NCBI RefSeq assembly: GCF_900604345.1
Contig: NZ_LR026983.1
Location: 2,294,001 to 2,358,000, forward strand
Direction: 5' to 3'
DNA: 64,000 nt
Origin: Maliibacterium massiliense
GTDB taxonomy: Bacteria; Bacillota; Clostridia; Christensenellales; Maliibacteriaceae
Shown: positions 34,538-43,973 of the stretch, piece after piece
Layout: every line of letters begins with the position of its first letter
How positions within the stretch are numbered: position 1 is the stretch's first letter
Made by a program: the position numbers and the translations under genes
Notes under the pieces: generated by a model
The model's input: the letters and a program-made list of their open reading frames with translations, nothing else
What the model was told of the DNA's origin: nothing
The model's database searches: none

Positions 34538-35005
34538 ATGAACGTATTATCGCTGCTCGATTTACTGCAATCCGAGCTGGAACAGGCGTCCAACATGCCC
34601 TTTTCCGGCGGCAAAGCGGTGGTGGACCGGGAGAAATGCCTGGATATCATCGACGAGATCCGCGCAACCCTGCCCGATGACCTGCGCAACGCGGAGTTTA
34701 TCAAGCGCGAGCGCCAGCGCATCATCATGGAGGCCGAGCGCGAGGCGGAGACCCGCTTAAACGAGGCCGAGGACCAGGTTAAAACCATGGTGGACGAGCA
34801 CGAGATCACCCAGCAGGCGACAGCCAAGGCGCACGAGATCGTCTCCATGGCGCAGGATAACGCCAAGGAAATCCGCATGGCCGCCAACCAGTACACCGAC
34901 GACGTGCTCTCGGAGCTGGAGGAGTACATCGCGGGGCATCTGGATATGGTGCATGAGAACCGCCAGTCCCTCAAAAACGGCGGGGGCAGGCAGCAGCACG
35001 AATAG
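34538..35005 (+). CDS. coiled-coil protein between coaD and plsX
   Basis: 155 residues, almost entirely helical. After a short N-terminal part (LDLLQSELEQA) there is a long Glu/Arg/Ala coiled coil (about 50-140) resembling the stalk of ATP synthase subunit b, which is why such proteins are often labelled ATPase. There is no membrane segment, so it is not the real F0 b subunit. Proteins of this type occupy the same slot between coaD and plsX in many Clostridia; function unknown, possibly DivIVA-like scaffolding. Ribosome binding site AGGAGG. Confidence 0.8.
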   Translation: MNVLSLLDLLQSELEQASNMPFSGGKAVVDREKCLDIIDEIRATLPDDLRNAEFIKRERQRIIMEAEREAETRLNEAEDQVKTMVDEHEITQQATAKAHEIVSMAQDNAKEIRMAANQYTDDVLSELEEYIAGHLDMVHENRQSLKNGGGRQQHE

Positions 35006-35024
35006 GCGAGGAGGTGCCCAAGCA

Positions 35025-36062
35025 GTGGCACATGTGGTATTGGACGCCATGGGCGGAGATAACGCCCCGGGCGCCGTTGTCGCGGGCGCGGTGGAGGCGC
35101 TTGCGCAGATGCAGGATCTTTCGCTCACGCTGGTGGGAGATGAAACCGCGATCAAGCAGTGCCTCGAAGGTGCGGCCTATGACGCGAACCGCCTGCGCAT
35201 CGTGCACGCCACGCAGGTAATCACCAACGAGGAAAAGCCCGTCATGGCGGTGCGCCGCAAAAAGGACGCCTCCACCGTGGTGGGGCTGAAAATGCTGCGC
35301 GACGGCGCGGCGGACGCGTTCGTCTCGGCGGGCAGCACCGGCGCGGTGCTGACCGCGTCGCTGTTGATATTGGGCACCATCGAGGGAATCAGCAGGCCGG
35401 CGCTTGCGCCGCTGATCCCCACCACAGGCAAGCCGGTGATGCTCATCGACTGCGGCGCCAACGTGGATGCAAAACCCCACAACTTGGAGCAGTTTGCGCT
35501 GATGGGGTCGGTCTACATGCGTAGCGTGGAGCGGCGCGAGAGCCCCCGCATCGGCCTGGTCAACGTGGGTGTGGAAGAGGGCAAGGGCAACGCGCTTGCC
35601 AAGGAGGCCTTCCCGCTTTTGCAGGCGCTGCCCATTAACTTTGTGGGTAACGTCGAGGCGCGCGACGTGCTGCTGGACGCGGCCGACGTGGTGGTGTGCG
35701 ACGCCTTTGTGGGCAACGTCATCCTCAAGCTATCCGAGGGCGCGGCAATCCTGCTTACCAAAATGCTCAAGGAGGCACTGACGAGCAAGACGCACTATAA
35801 ACTGATGGCCGCGGGCCTCAAGGGGGCGCTTCGCGCCTTTAAGGGCCGCATGGACTACACCAAGTACGGCGGCGCGCCGCTGTTGGGCGTCAATGGGTGC
35901 GTGGTCAAGGCGCACGGCAGCTCCAACGCGGCTGCCATTGCCTCGGCGCTGCGCCAGGCCAAGGGGTTTGTCGACGGCAGACTTGTGCCCACCATCACAG
36001 AGGAGATGGCCAAGGTGCATGCCGCGCTTGCCGCGCAGACGGACGCGAAATCCGCGGAATAA
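35025..36062 (+). CDS. plsX: phosphate acyltransferase PlsX
   Basis: 345 residues from GTG 35025 (GAGGAGG about 10 bases upstream), giving the normal N-terminus HVVLDAMGGDNAPGAVV. Other conserved parts: FVSAGSTGAVLTA, LIDCGANVDAKP, NVGVEEGKGN and YGGAPLLGVNG. It turns acyl-ACP into acyl-phosphate for phospholipid synthesis. It is followed by acpP after 91 bases. The usual Bacillota neighbours fapR, fabD and fabG are missing here. Confidence 0.96.
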   Translation: MAHVVLDAMGGDNAPGAVVAGAVEALAQMQDLSLTLVGDETAIKQCLEGAAYDANRLRIVHATQVITNEEKPVMAVRRKKDASTVVGLKMLRDGAADAFVSAGSTGAVLTASLLILGTIEGISRPALAPLIPTTGKPVMLIDCGANVDAKPHNLEQFALMGSVYMRSVERRESPRIGLVNVGVEEGKGNALAKEAFPLLQALPINFVGNVEARDVLLDAADVVVCDAFVGNVILKLSEGAAILLTKMLKEALTSKTHYKLMAAGLKGALRAFKGRMDYTKYGGAPLLGVNGCVVKAHGSSNAAAIASALRQAKGFVDGRLVPTITEEMAKVHAALAAQTDAKSAE

Positions 36063-36153
36063 GTGCATTTTTCTACATGCATGCTCATACGCTTAATTGC
36101 GCGCTCGCCGCGCAAGATGGGCCGATCTACACAGGATAGGGAGGTGAGGGGAC

Positions 36154-36402
36154 ATGGCAGAGGACGCGATCTTTGGAAAGGTGCGCGCAGCCATCGTCAA
36201 ACAGATGGGCTGCGAGGATGCCGCCGTTACGATGGAATCGTCGCTGGTGGACGACTTGAAGGCTGATTCGCTCGATATTGTGGAACTGATTTTTAACCTT
36301 GAAGAGGCTTTTAACATCACGATCGCCGAGGAAGACGAGGAAGATCTGGAGCACATGGCGACTGTGGGAGACATCGTGGCGTATATCCAGAGCCGCATCT
36401 AA
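36154..36402 (+). CDS. acpP: acyl carrier protein
   Basis: 82 residues, acidic. The phosphopantetheine-carrying Ser is in DDLKADSLDIVELIF, and helix III follows (EDEEDLEHMATVGDIVAYI). It carries acyl chains in fatty-acid synthesis and donates them to PlsX. AGGGAGGTGAGG precedes the ATG. It is closed by a terminator, so rnc downstream likely relies on readthrough or its own promoter. Confidence 0.97.
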   Translation: MAEDAIFGKVRAAIVKQMGCEDAAVTMESSLVDDLKADSLDIVELIFNLEEAFNITIAEEDEEDLEHMATVGDIVAYIQSRI

Positions 36403-36422
36403 AGGACAAACGCATGAGGAAT

Positions 36423-36469
36423 CCCACAAACACGGGCATGCCTGTTTTGTGGGGTTTTCTTCTTTGCAC
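36423..36469 (+). terminator. terminator after acpP
   Basis: CCCACAAACA pairs with TGTTTTGTGGG (one bulge), with GGCA/TGCC in the loop, followed by TTTTCTTCTTT. Confidence 0.8.
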
Positions 36470-36550
36470 GCGATAGCAAAGGTGGTTTTCGGGCATGGTA
36501 AGAGCAATGCCCGCGGGCATTGTTACATCGTTTAAAAGGATGGAAGAGGC

Positions 36551-37231
36551 ATGTGTGAGCAGCTGGAAGCGACAATTGGATACACCTTTGCGGATAAGGA
36601 GCTGCTGCGCTTGGCGCTGACGCACCGGTCGTTCCTGGAGCGAGCGCCGGGCGTGGAGAGCCATAACCAGCGCCTGGAGTACCTGGGCGACGCGGTGCTG
36701 CAGCTGTGCGTGAGCACGGAGCTTTACAGGCGCTTTCCCCGCGCGGACGAGAGCGACTTAAGCCAGGGACGGGCCGCGCTTGTGTGTGAAAAGAGCCTTG
36801 CCGCCTGTGCGCAGGAAATCAACCTGGGCGCGTTTTTGCGCCTGGGCCACGGCGAGGAACATAACGGCGCGCGCAGCCGGCCCAGCATGCTGTGCGATAC
36901 CATCGAGGCGCTCATCGGCGCGATGTATTTGGACGGCGGCGCCGAGCCGGCATTTGCGTTCATCCTGCGTCTACTAGAGGGACGCATGGCGGGTGCGCTT
37001 GCGCCGGACGCCCGGCTGGACGTCAAAACCGCGCTGGTGATGGCCCTCAAAGAGGACGGCGAAAAGGTCGCCTACAGCATCGTGGGGCAGAACGGCCCGG
37101 ACCATGCACGCGTGTTTGTGGCGCAGGTGACGCTGGAGGGGCGCGTGCTGGGCGAGGGAAGCGGCCCCAGCAAAAAGGAAGCGGAGAAACAGGCCGCGCG
37201 CGCGGCGCTTGCGGCCCTCAAACAGGCGTAA
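36551..37231 (+). CDS. rnc: ribonuclease III
   Basis: 226 residues. The catalytic signature QRLEYLGDAVLQL (about 39-51) and the second acidic cluster CDTIEALIGAMYLDGG (about 116-131) form the active site; the dsRNA-binding domain fills about 155-226 (GSGPSKKEAEKQAARAAL). It processes rRNA precursors and double-stranded RNA. Precedes smc, as in most Bacillota. Confidence 0.97.
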   Translation: MCEQLEATIGYTFADKELLRLALTHRSFLERAPGVESHNQRLEYLGDAVLQLCVSTELYRRFPRADESDLSQGRAALVCEKSLAACAQEINLGAFLRLGHGEEHNGARSRPSMLCDTIEALIGAMYLDGGAEPAFAFILRLLEGRMAGALAPDARLDVKTALVMALKEDGEKVAYSIVGQNGPDHARVFVAQVTLEGRVLGEGSGPSKKEAEKQAARAALAALKQA

Positions 37232-37269
37232 CACAGGGTTTATCAACGACGGAAGTGGGTTTTAGACCA

Positions 37270-40200
37270 GTGCAATTAAAGAAACTGGAACTGCATGGAT
37301 TCAAATCATTCGCCGAGCGCACACAGATCACCTTTGATGCTGGCATCACGGCCATTGTGGGGCCCAACGGCAGCGGCAAGAGCAATGTCTCGGACGCGGT
37401 GCGCTGGGTGCTGGGCGAACAGAGCGCGCGCCAGCTGCGCGGCGGCAAGATGGAGGACATCATCTTTGCCGGCACGCAGAAGCGCAAGCCCCAGGCGTTT
37501 GCCGAGGTGTCGCTGCTGCTGGATAACAGCGACGGCGGCCTGCCCGTGGAATACAGCGAGGTGCAGATCACCCGGCGCATGTATCGCAGCGGGGAGAGCG
37601 AGTATTTCATTAACCGCAACAGCTGCCGCCTGCGAGATATCGTGGATCTGTTTCGGGACACCGGCGCGGGCAAGGAGGGCTACTCCATCGTAGGGCAGGG
37701 GCGCGTAGATGAGATCCTCTCCAACCGCGCCGAGGAGCGGCGCGCAGTGTTTGAAGAGGCCAGCGGCGTGGCCAAGTACAAGGCGCGCAAGGACGAGGCG
37801 CGCCGCAAACTGGACCAGACCGAGGCCAATCTGACGCGCATCGAGGATATCATTTTGGAGCTGGAGGAGCAGGTGGCGCCCTTGGAGGAGCAGAGCCGCC
37901 TGGCCCAGCAGTATCTTTCATTGCGCGATGAGCTGCGCGCCCAGGAGATCAATTACTTCCTCGTCCAGTTTGAAAAGGATCAGGCGCGCATTGGAGAGCT
38001 GGGCGAACAGATGGCGCAGATGGAGCAAGCGCATGCCGAGGCGATTGCCGAGGATGCGTCCCTGCGCGATGCCTTAAAACAGGTGCAGCAACAGGGCGAG
38101 GAGGCGGAGCAGGCCGCGCTTGCGCTGCGTGACGCGCTGGCCGCGCTTGCGGCCGCGCAGGAGAAGCACGCCGGCGAAAACAAGCTGCTTTCAGAGCGCA
38201 TCGCGCGCGCCAAAGAGGAGGTTGCCCGCCTTGACGCGGATATCGCGCGCGAGCAGGCGCGCCTGGCGGAGATCGACGCGCAGATGGCCGCGCTGGGCGA
38301 CGCGGCGCAGTCCGCGGAGGCGCTGCAGGCCCAGCAGGCGGCCTATCTGCAGAATCTGGAGCAGGAGCAGGCGGAGATCGACGCGGCGCTTGCGCAAAAG
38401 GAGCGCGCACTGGAGGCTGCCAAGCAGGCGGTGATGGACGCGATGAACCGCGCCTCGGACGTCAAGGCACGCAAAAGCCAGCTGGAGACCATGCTGGCGA
38501 ATGTGGAGAACCGCTTGCAGGAGCTTGCGGGCGCGATGCAGCGCGCCCAGGCGCAGGTGGATGCCGCCACGCAGGACGGCGCGCAGGCCCAGCAGGACTA
38601 CGACGCGGCGCAGGCACAGCGCGACGCGCTGGCCGAAAAGCGCACCGCGCTGCTGTCCAGCGCGCAGACGCTTGCGCAGCAGCGGGGGGATATCTCCAAA
38701 CAGGTGCAGCAGCTGGCCGGCGAGGTCAACCAGCTGGAATCCCGCCTGCGCATGCTGCGCGAGATGAAGCGCGATTACGAAGGTTACCAATCCAGCGTGC
38801 GCAATCTGCTGCGCGACGTGCGAAAGACCCCCGCGCTCTCGGGCGCTGTGCTGGGCGTAGTGGCTGAGCTCATCAGCGTGCCCGCGCAGCTGGAAAAGGC
38901 GGTGGAGGTGGCGCTGGGCGCCGCGCAGCAGAACGTGGTGACCGCAAGCGAGCAGGAGGCCAAGGCGCTGATCAGCCACCTGCGCGCGCACCAGTATGGC
39001 CGCGCCACGTTTTTGCCCCTCTCCAGCGTGCGGCCCCGCCTGCTCTCTGCGGCGGAGCGGGACACGCTTTGCATGAAGGGGTGTCTGGGTGTGGCCAGCG
39101 ATCTGGTGCGCTACGACGCCAAGTACCGCCCTGCCGTGGAAAACCTGCTGGGGCGCGTGGTGCTTGTAGAGGACATGGACGCGGGCATCGCGCTTGCGCG
39201 GCGCAACCACTACGCCTTTCGCATTGTGACGCTGGCGGGCGACGTGCTCAACGCGGGCGGCTCCATGACGGGCGGATCGATGCAGTCCAAGTATACCAGC
39301 CTTTTTGCGCGGGATCGCGAGCTTGCGCGCACGCAGGAGCAGCTGCAAAAGAGCACCGCCGCGCGCGATGAAGCCATCGCCCACAACCAGCAGATGAAGG
39401 AGCGGATCGCTGCCCTTGGCGCGCAGGCGAGCGCGCTGGAGGGCGACATGCATGAGGCGGAGCTGCATTTGGCCCGCGCCCGCGAGCGGCAGGATATCCT
39501 GCGCCAGAATCTGGAGGAGCGCGCCGGCCACCTGGCGCGGCGTGTGCAGGAGGAGGCGCAGCTGCGCGAGAGCCTTGCGGATATCCGGCAGGAGCTTGCA
39601 GCGCTTTCCCATGTCAGGCAGGACGCCCCCCAAACGCAGGTGGATGCGGATCTCTCCGCGCTGCAGCTGGAGGTGACGCAGGCGCGCCAGCGCGCCTTGG
39701 CGATGCAGCAGACGATTGCGGACGTGCGCGTGCAGCTGGCATCCGCGGATAAGGAGCACGCAGGGCAGCTTGCCCAGCAGCGGCTCTATGCGCAGGAGCA
39801 GCAGCGCATCGGCGCGCATATCGCTCAGATGCAGGCGCGCCTGGACGAGGCGGCGCAAGGCATCGCCAAAGACGAGCTGCAGCTGGGCCAATCCGGCGCG
39901 GCCGTCGAGGCGATCACGCAGCAGACGGCCCAGCAGCGCGCGGCGCTGCAGGCCGCGCAAGGTACGCGCGAGCAGCTTGCGGCCAGGGCGCGCCAGGCCC
40001 AGCAGGCCCTCGATGATCTGGCGGCGCGCAGCGGCTCCATCTTGGAGCAGCACCACCGCATGGAGATGCAGAAGGCCCGCGCCGAGGCGGACATGGAAAA
40101 CCTGCAGACGCGCATGTGGGATGCGTATGAGCTCACCTACGCCACCGCGCAGCGCCAACGCAGCGAGGACTTTGTCTTTAACGGCGCGCAGGCGCGCATC

Positions 40201-40836
40201 GCGCAGCTGCGCAGCAGGATGAAGGGGCTGGGCACGGTCAATGTGAGCGCCATCGAGGAGTACCAGCGCGTCACACAGCGGCGCGACTTTCTTACCGCGC
40301 AGCGCGACGACCTTGTGCGCGCGCGCGATGACCTGCAGCAGGCCATCTGCGAGCTACAGCAAAAGATGGAGAAGCGCTTTGCCGAGCAGTTTGCGCTGAT
40401 CAACGCTTATTTTAAGGAAATCTTCGTCAAGCTCTTTGGGGGCGGTACCGCCGAGCTGATTCTGCTGGACCCCGAGCATGTGATGGAGTGCGGCATCGAC
40501 ATCGTGGCCCAGCCGCCCGGCAAAAAGCTGCAGACCCTCTCTCTGCTCTCGGGCGGGGAGCGCACTATGACGGCCATTGCCATCCTGTTTGCGATGCTGA
40601 GCCTCAAGCCCACGCCGTTTTGCATTCTCGACGAGATCGAGGCCAACCTCGACGAGGCCAACGTCTCAATGTACGCGGAATTTTTGCGCGAATACACGCA
40701 GAAGACGCAGTTTGTCATCATCACACACCGCAAGGGCAGCATGGAGGCGGCGGACATGCTCTACGGCATCGCCATGGAGGAGAAGGGCATCTCGCGCCTG
40801 GTTTCGGTGCGCCTGAGCGAAAAGGCCGCGGTGTAA
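37270..40836 (+). CDS. smc: chromosome segregation protein SMC
   Basis: 1188 residues from GTG 37270, the length typical of bacterial SMC; the ribosome binding site is weak (GGAAG, distant). Walker A GPNGSGKSNVSDAVRWVLG (about 32-50), a first coiled coil (about 170-500), the hinge (about 515-680, including ALSGAVLGVVAELISVP and NAGGSMTGGSM), a second coiled coil and the head signature LSLLSGGERTMTAIAIL plus Walker B FCILDEIEANLDEAN. It compacts and separates chromosomes with ScpA/ScpB. Very Ala/Gln/Arg-rich coils reflect the high GC. Confidence 0.97.
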   Translation: MQLKKLELHGFKSFAERTQITFDAGITAIVGPNGSGKSNVSDAVRWVLGEQSARQLRGGKMEDIIFAGTQKRKPQAFAEVSLLLDNSDGGLPVEYSEVQITRRMYRSGESEYFINRNSCRLRDIVDLFRDTGAGKEGYSIVGQGRVDEILSNRAEERRAVFEEASGVAKYKARKDEARRKLDQTEANLTRIEDIILELEEQVAPLEEQSRLAQQYLSLRDELRAQEINYFLVQFEKDQARIGELGEQMAQMEQAHAEAIAEDASLRDALKQVQQQGEEAEQAALALRDALAALAAAQEKHAGENKLLSERIARAKEEVARLDADIAREQARLAEIDAQMAALGDAAQSAEALQAQQAAYLQNLEQEQAEIDAALAQKERALEAAKQAVMDAMNRASDVKARKSQLETMLANVENRLQELAGAMQRAQAQVDAATQDGAQAQQDYDAAQAQRDALAEKRTALLSSAQTLAQQRGDISKQVQQLAGEVNQLESRLRMLREMKRDYEGYQSSVRNLLRDVRKTPALSGAVLGVVAELISVPAQLEKAVEVALGAAQQNVVTASEQEAKALISHLRAHQYGRATFLPLSSVRPRLLSAAERDTLCMKGCLGVASDLVRYDAKYRPAVENLLGRVVLVEDMDAGIALARRNHYAFRIVTLAGDVLNAGGSMTGGSMQSKYTSLFARDRELARTQEQLQKSTAARDEAIAHNQQMKERIAALGAQASALEGDMHEAELHLARARERQDILRQNLEERAGHLARRVQEEAQLRESLADIRQELAALSHVRQDAPQTQVDADLSALQLEVTQARQRALAMQQTIADVRVQLASADKEHAGQLAQQRLYAQEQQRIGAHIAQMQARLDEAAQGIAKDELQLGQSGAAVEAITQQTAQQRAALQAAQGTREQLAARARQAQQALDDLAARSGSILEQHHRMEMQKARAEADMENLQTRMWDAYELTYATAQRQRSEDFVFNGAQARIAQLRSRMKGLGTVNVSAIEEYQRVTQRRDFLTAQRDDLVRARDDLQQAICELQQKMEKRFAEQFALINAYFKEIFVKLFGGGTAELILLDPEHVMECGIDIVAQPPGKKLQTLSLLSGGERTMTAIAILFAMLSLKPTPFCILDEIEANLDEANVSMYAEFLREYTQKTQFVIITHRKGSMEAADMLYGIAMEEKGISRLVSVRLSEKAAV

Positions 40837-40867
40837 CCGGGCGGGCCAGTAGGAGGGAGAAACGCGT

Positions 40868-41785
40868 ATGGAAAAGAAAAAAGGCCTCTTTGCACGGGTG
40901 CGCGAGGGCCTGAGTAAGACCCGCAAGGCGTTTTCAGAAAAGATCGATCAGCTGGTCAAGTACTATACCCAGATGGACGACGACTTTTTTGACGATCTGG
41001 AGGCGCTGCTCATCAGCACAGATATGGGCGTGGCCACGGCCACGCAGCTGGTGGAGGCGCTGCGCGCCCAGGTCAAACAGCAGAAGATCGGCGACGCCGC
41101 GCAGGTGCGCCAGATGCTCTGCGAGTTGATCACCGCGCGCCTGGCCGCGGACGGCGCGCCCGGCGCCATTGAAAAGGGAAGCGTGGTGCTGGTCATCGGC
41201 GTCAACGGCGTGGGCAAGACCACCAGCATCGGCAAGATCGCATCGCAGCTCAAATCCGAGGGCAAGAGCGTGCTCATCGCGGCGGCGGATACCTTCCGCG
41301 CGGCGGCCGCAGAGCAGCTGCAGACCTGGGGCAGGCGCGCCGATGTGCAGGTGATCCGCCACGAGGAGGGCTCCGACCCCGCCGCCGTGGTGTTTGACGC
41401 CGTCGCCTCCGCCAAGGCGCGGGGCATCGACGTGCTGCTGATCGACACGGCGGGCCGCCTGCACAACAAAAAGAATTTAATGAACGAGCTGGAGAAGATC
41501 AATCGCGTCATCGCGCGGGAGTACCCCGAGGCCAAAAAGGAGACGCTGCTGGTGCTGGACGCCACCACCGGCCAGAACGCGCTCAGCCAGGCCAAGACCT
41601 TCGGCGAGGCCGTGGGCCTAACCGGCGTGGTGCTCACCAAACTTGACGGCACCGCAAAAGGGGGCGTGGTAGTGGCCATCCAATCGGAATTGGGTGTTCC
41701 GGTGCGCTATGTGGGGGTTGGAGAGAGTATTGACGACCTGCAGCCCTTTGACGCGGAGGCGTTCGCCAAGGCGCTGTTTGTCTAG
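40868..41785 (+). CDS. ftsY: signal recognition particle receptor FtsY
   Basis: 305 residues, the short form without the long acidic A domain. N-terminal helical domain then the NG GTPase: GVNGVGKTTSIGKIA (G1), AADTFRAAA, IDTAGRLHNK (G3) and LTKLDGTAKGG (G4). It docks SRP-ribosome complexes at the membrane. AGGAGGG precedes the ATG. A terminator overlapping the next promoter follows the stop. Confidence 0.97.
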   Translation: MEKKKGLFARVREGLSKTRKAFSEKIDQLVKYYTQMDDDFFDDLEALLISTDMGVATATQLVEALRAQVKQQKIGDAAQVRQMLCELITARLAADGAPGAIEKGSVVLVIGVNGVGKTTSIGKIASQLKSEGKSVLIAAADTFRAAAAEQLQTWGRRADVQVIRHEEGSDPAAVVFDAVASAKARGIDVLLIDTAGRLHNKKNLMNELEKINRVIAREYPEAKKETLLVLDATTGQNALSQAKTFGEAVGLTGVVLTKLDGTAKGGVVVAIQSELGVPVRYVGVGESIDDLQPFDAEAFAKALFV

Positions 41786-41794
41786 GGAAATACC

Positions 41795-41822
41795 TTGACA
41801 GACGCAAAAAAACGTGTATACT
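41795..41822 (+). promoter_or_regulatory. consensus promoter of ylxM-ffh
   Basis: Perfect TTGACA (41795-41800), a 16-base spacer and TATACT (41817-41822). The start site would fall near 41829, inside the inverted repeat at 41824-41853. Confidence 0.8.
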
Positions 41823-41823
41823 G

Positions 41824-41861
41824 GTGCTGTAAAGCTTGTGCGCTTTACAGCACTTGTTTTG
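41824..41861 (+). terminator. ftsY terminator overlapping the ylxM promoter
   Basis: GTGCTGTAAAGC (41824-41835) and GCTTTACAGCAC (41842-41853) are perfect 12-base inverted arms with a 6-base loop, followed by TTGTTTTG. Readthrough from ftsY would make the whole hairpin. Transcripts started at 41829 contain only part of the left arm and should escape. Confidence 0.8.
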
Positions 41862-41921
41862 TAGAGGCGCGTTTTGTATGCATGGATGAAAAAAGGGGCG
41901 TGGCTTTTGATGGAGACCAAC

Positions 41922-42296
41922 ATGGAAGCGAAAGTGCGCCTCAGCCTGCTGCTCGGCTTCTACGCGCCGATGCTTACGCAGAAGCAGCAGCGCATGATGC
42001 GCCTGTGGATTGACGAGGACCTCTCGCTTGCGGAGATTGCCGAGCGCGAGGGGATCAGCCGCCAGGGCGTGCACGATGCGGTGCACCGCGCCGCCGAGGC
42101 GCTGGACGATATGGAAAGCCGGCTGGGCGTCGCGCGCCGCTACCTTGCGTTTTCCCGCAGGGCCAAGGCGCTTGCGCGCATCCTTGCGCGCATCGAAGGG
42201 ACGGCGCAAACGGCCAGCCTGCGCGACGAGGCACTTGCTGCTCTTTCCCAGATGCAGCAGTTATGGGAGGATGATCCATGGCCTTTGAAGGACTGA
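41922..42296 (+). CDS. ylxM: YlxM, SRP-associated helix-turn-helix protein
   Basis: 124 residues from ATG 41922 (GGAG 6 bases upstream; ATG 41910 is an alternative). Sigma-70 region-4-like helix-turn-helix: LLLGFYAPMLTQKQQRMM, LSLAEIAEREGISRQGVHDA, then RAAEALDDME. YlxM binds the SRP and modulates its GTPase in Streptococcus and Mycoplasma. It overlaps ffh by 19 bases, so the two are coupled. Confidence 0.92.
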   Translation: MEAKVRLSLLLGFYAPMLTQKQQRMMRLWIDEDLSLAEIAEREGISRQGVHDAVHRAAEALDDMESRLGVARRYLAFSRRAKALARILARIEGTAQTASLRDEALAALSQMQQLWEDDPWPLKD

Positions 42297-43612
42297 ACCA
42301 GAAATTGCAGGCCGTCATCCGCAAGCTCAACGGCAAGGGCAAGCTGAGCGAGGCGGATGTGCGCGAGGCGATGCGCGAGGTGCGCCTGGCGCTGCTTGAG
42401 GCGGACGTAAACTTTCTGGTCGTAAAAGACTTTATCAAAAAGGTGACCGCGCGCGCGGTGGGCCAGTCGGTGCTGGAAAGCCTGACGCCCGGCCAGCAGG
42501 TCATCAAGATCGTGCACGAGGAGCTCATCGCGCTGATGGGCAGCACGGGCGCGAAATTGACATTTGCCTCCAAGCCCCCCACGGTGTACCTGCTCTGCGG
42601 CCTGCAGGGCGCGGGCAAAACCACGCTTGCGGGCAAGCTTGCGCTGTCGCTCAAGGGGCAGAGCAAGCGGCCCATGCTCGCCGCGTGCGATATCTACCGC
42701 CCCGCGGCCATCGAGCAGCTTCAGATCGTGGGTCAGAAGGCGGATGTGCCGGTCTTTGCAATGGGCACCCGCCCCGCGGTGGAGATCGCTCAGGCCGCCT
42801 ATGCCGAGACGGTGCGCAAGGGGTGCGACGTGCTGATTGTGGATACCGCGGGCCGCCTGCACATCGACGAGGCGCTCATGGACGAGATCAAGGCAGTGCG
42901 CGAAAGCGTGCCCACCCACCAGGTGCTGCTGGTGGTGGACGCCATGACGGGCCAGGACGCGGTCAACGTGGCCAAGTCCTTTGACGAGCAGCTGGGCATC
43001 GACGGAGTGATCCTCACCAAGCTGGACGGTGATGCGCGCGGCGGCGCGGCGCTCTCCATCCGCGCGGTGACGGGCAAGCCCATTCTCTACGCGGGCATCG
43101 GCGAGAAGCTCACCGATATCGAGCCCTTTCATCCCGACCGGATGGCTTCGCGCATCCTGGGTATGGGCGACGTGCTCACCCTTATTGAAAAGGCGCAGGC
43201 CGCCTTTGATGAAAAGAGCGCCAAGGATTTGGAACAGAAGATCCGCACCCAGAGCTTTACGCTGGACGATTTTCTCGAGCAGCTGCAGCAGATGAAAAAG
43301 ATGGGTTCCATGAACGAGCTGCTGGCCATGATGCCGGGCAAACTGGGCGGCCAGTTGCAGGGCGCTGAGATCGACGAAAAACAGACCGCGCACACCGAGG
43401 CGATCATCCGCTCCATGACCATGCGCGAGCGAAAGACGCCCGAGGTGATCGACGCCAGCCGCAAGCGGCGCATCGCTGCGGGTAGCGGCACGTCGGTGGG
43501 GGAGGTCAACCAGCTGCTGCGCTCCTTTGAGCAGATGCGCAAGATGATGAAGCAGTTCTCCGGCATGGGCCGCGGCAAGAAAAAGGGCCGCATGAAGTTC
43601 CCGTTTATGTAA
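42278..43612 (+). CDS. ffh: signal recognition particle protein Ffh
   Basis: 444 residues. N domain, G domain with GLQGAGKTTLAGKLA, DTAGRLHIDE and LTKLDGDARGGAALS, then the Met-rich M domain (about 300-444) that holds signal peptides and SRP RNA: LQQMKKMGSMNELLAMMPG and a C-terminus of alternating Met, Lys and Gly. It recognises nascent membrane proteins and delivers them to FtsY. The 4.5S/scRNA partner is not in this window. Overlaps ylxM and precedes rpsP by 88 bases. Confidence 0.97.
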   Translation: MAFEGLNQKLQAVIRKLNGKGKLSEADVREAMREVRLALLEADVNFLVVKDFIKKVTARAVGQSVLESLTPGQQVIKIVHEELIALMGSTGAKLTFASKPPTVYLLCGLQGAGKTTLAGKLALSLKGQSKRPMLAACDIYRPAAIEQLQIVGQKADVPVFAMGTRPAVEIAQAAYAETVRKGCDVLIVDTAGRLHIDEALMDEIKAVRESVPTHQVLLVVDAMTGQDAVNVAKSFDEQLGIDGVILTKLDGDARGGAALSIRAVTGKPILYAGIGEKLTDIEPFHPDRMASRILGMGDVLTLIEKAQAAFDEKSAKDLEQKIRTQSFTLDDFLEQLQQMKKMGSMNELLAMMPGKLGGQLQGAEIDEKQTAHTEAIIRSMTMRERKTPEVIDASRKRRIAAGSGTSVGEVNQLLRSFEQMRKMMKQFSGMGRGKKKGRMKFPFM

Positions 43613-43700
43613 AGAAGCGGGGCAATCCCTTGGCAATCCCTGCGCGCAGGCGCAGATTGCACGATAAATACTATTGTATGTTTAATGGAGGTAATTTGGT

Positions 43701-43949
43701 ATGGCAGTTCGTATTCGTCTCAAGAGAATGGGTGCAAAAAAGGCACCTTTCTACCGCGTTGTGGTTGCGGATTCCCGCTCGCCGCGCGACGGCCGCTTCA
43801 TTGAGGAGATCGGTTACTACAACCCCGTGAGCGATCCCGTGGAGCTCAAAATCGACATGGAGAAGGCCAACGCGTGGATCAGCAAGGGCGCGCAGCCTTC
43901 CGATACGGTGCGCGCGTTGCTCAAAAAAAGCAGCGAGGCGGCTGAATAA
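43701..43949 (+). CDS. rpsP: 30S ribosomal protein S16
   Basis: 82 residues. [19 protein letters not shown] is the S16 N-terminal signature, and [21 protein letters not shown] follows. First gene of the conserved rpsP-khpA-rimM-trmD-rplS group. TGGAGGT precedes the ATG. The 88-base gap after ffh contains a direct repeat of GGCAATCCCT (43621, 43632) and no clear promoter. Confidence 0.98.
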   Translation: MAVRIRLKRMGAKKAPFYRVVVADSRSPRDGRFIEEIGYYNPVSDPVELKIDMEKANAWISKGAQPSDTVRALLKKSSEAAE

Positions 43950-43973
43950 TCCCATCACAGGGGAGGCAACGCT

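Noticed and set aside
36892..37269. Upstream in-frame extension of smc
   Set aside because: The extension is the rnc gene read out of frame; the conserved SMC N-terminus begins at GTG 37270.
38191..40158. 655-codon minus-strand frame opposite smc
   Set aside because: A shadow caused by GC-rich third positions of smc; sequence is low-complexity Leu/Arg/His.
41824..41853. Inverted repeat read purely as a repressor operator
   Set aside because: The T-rich tail and GC-containing stem fit a terminator of ftsY better; operator use cannot be excluded but has no separate support.
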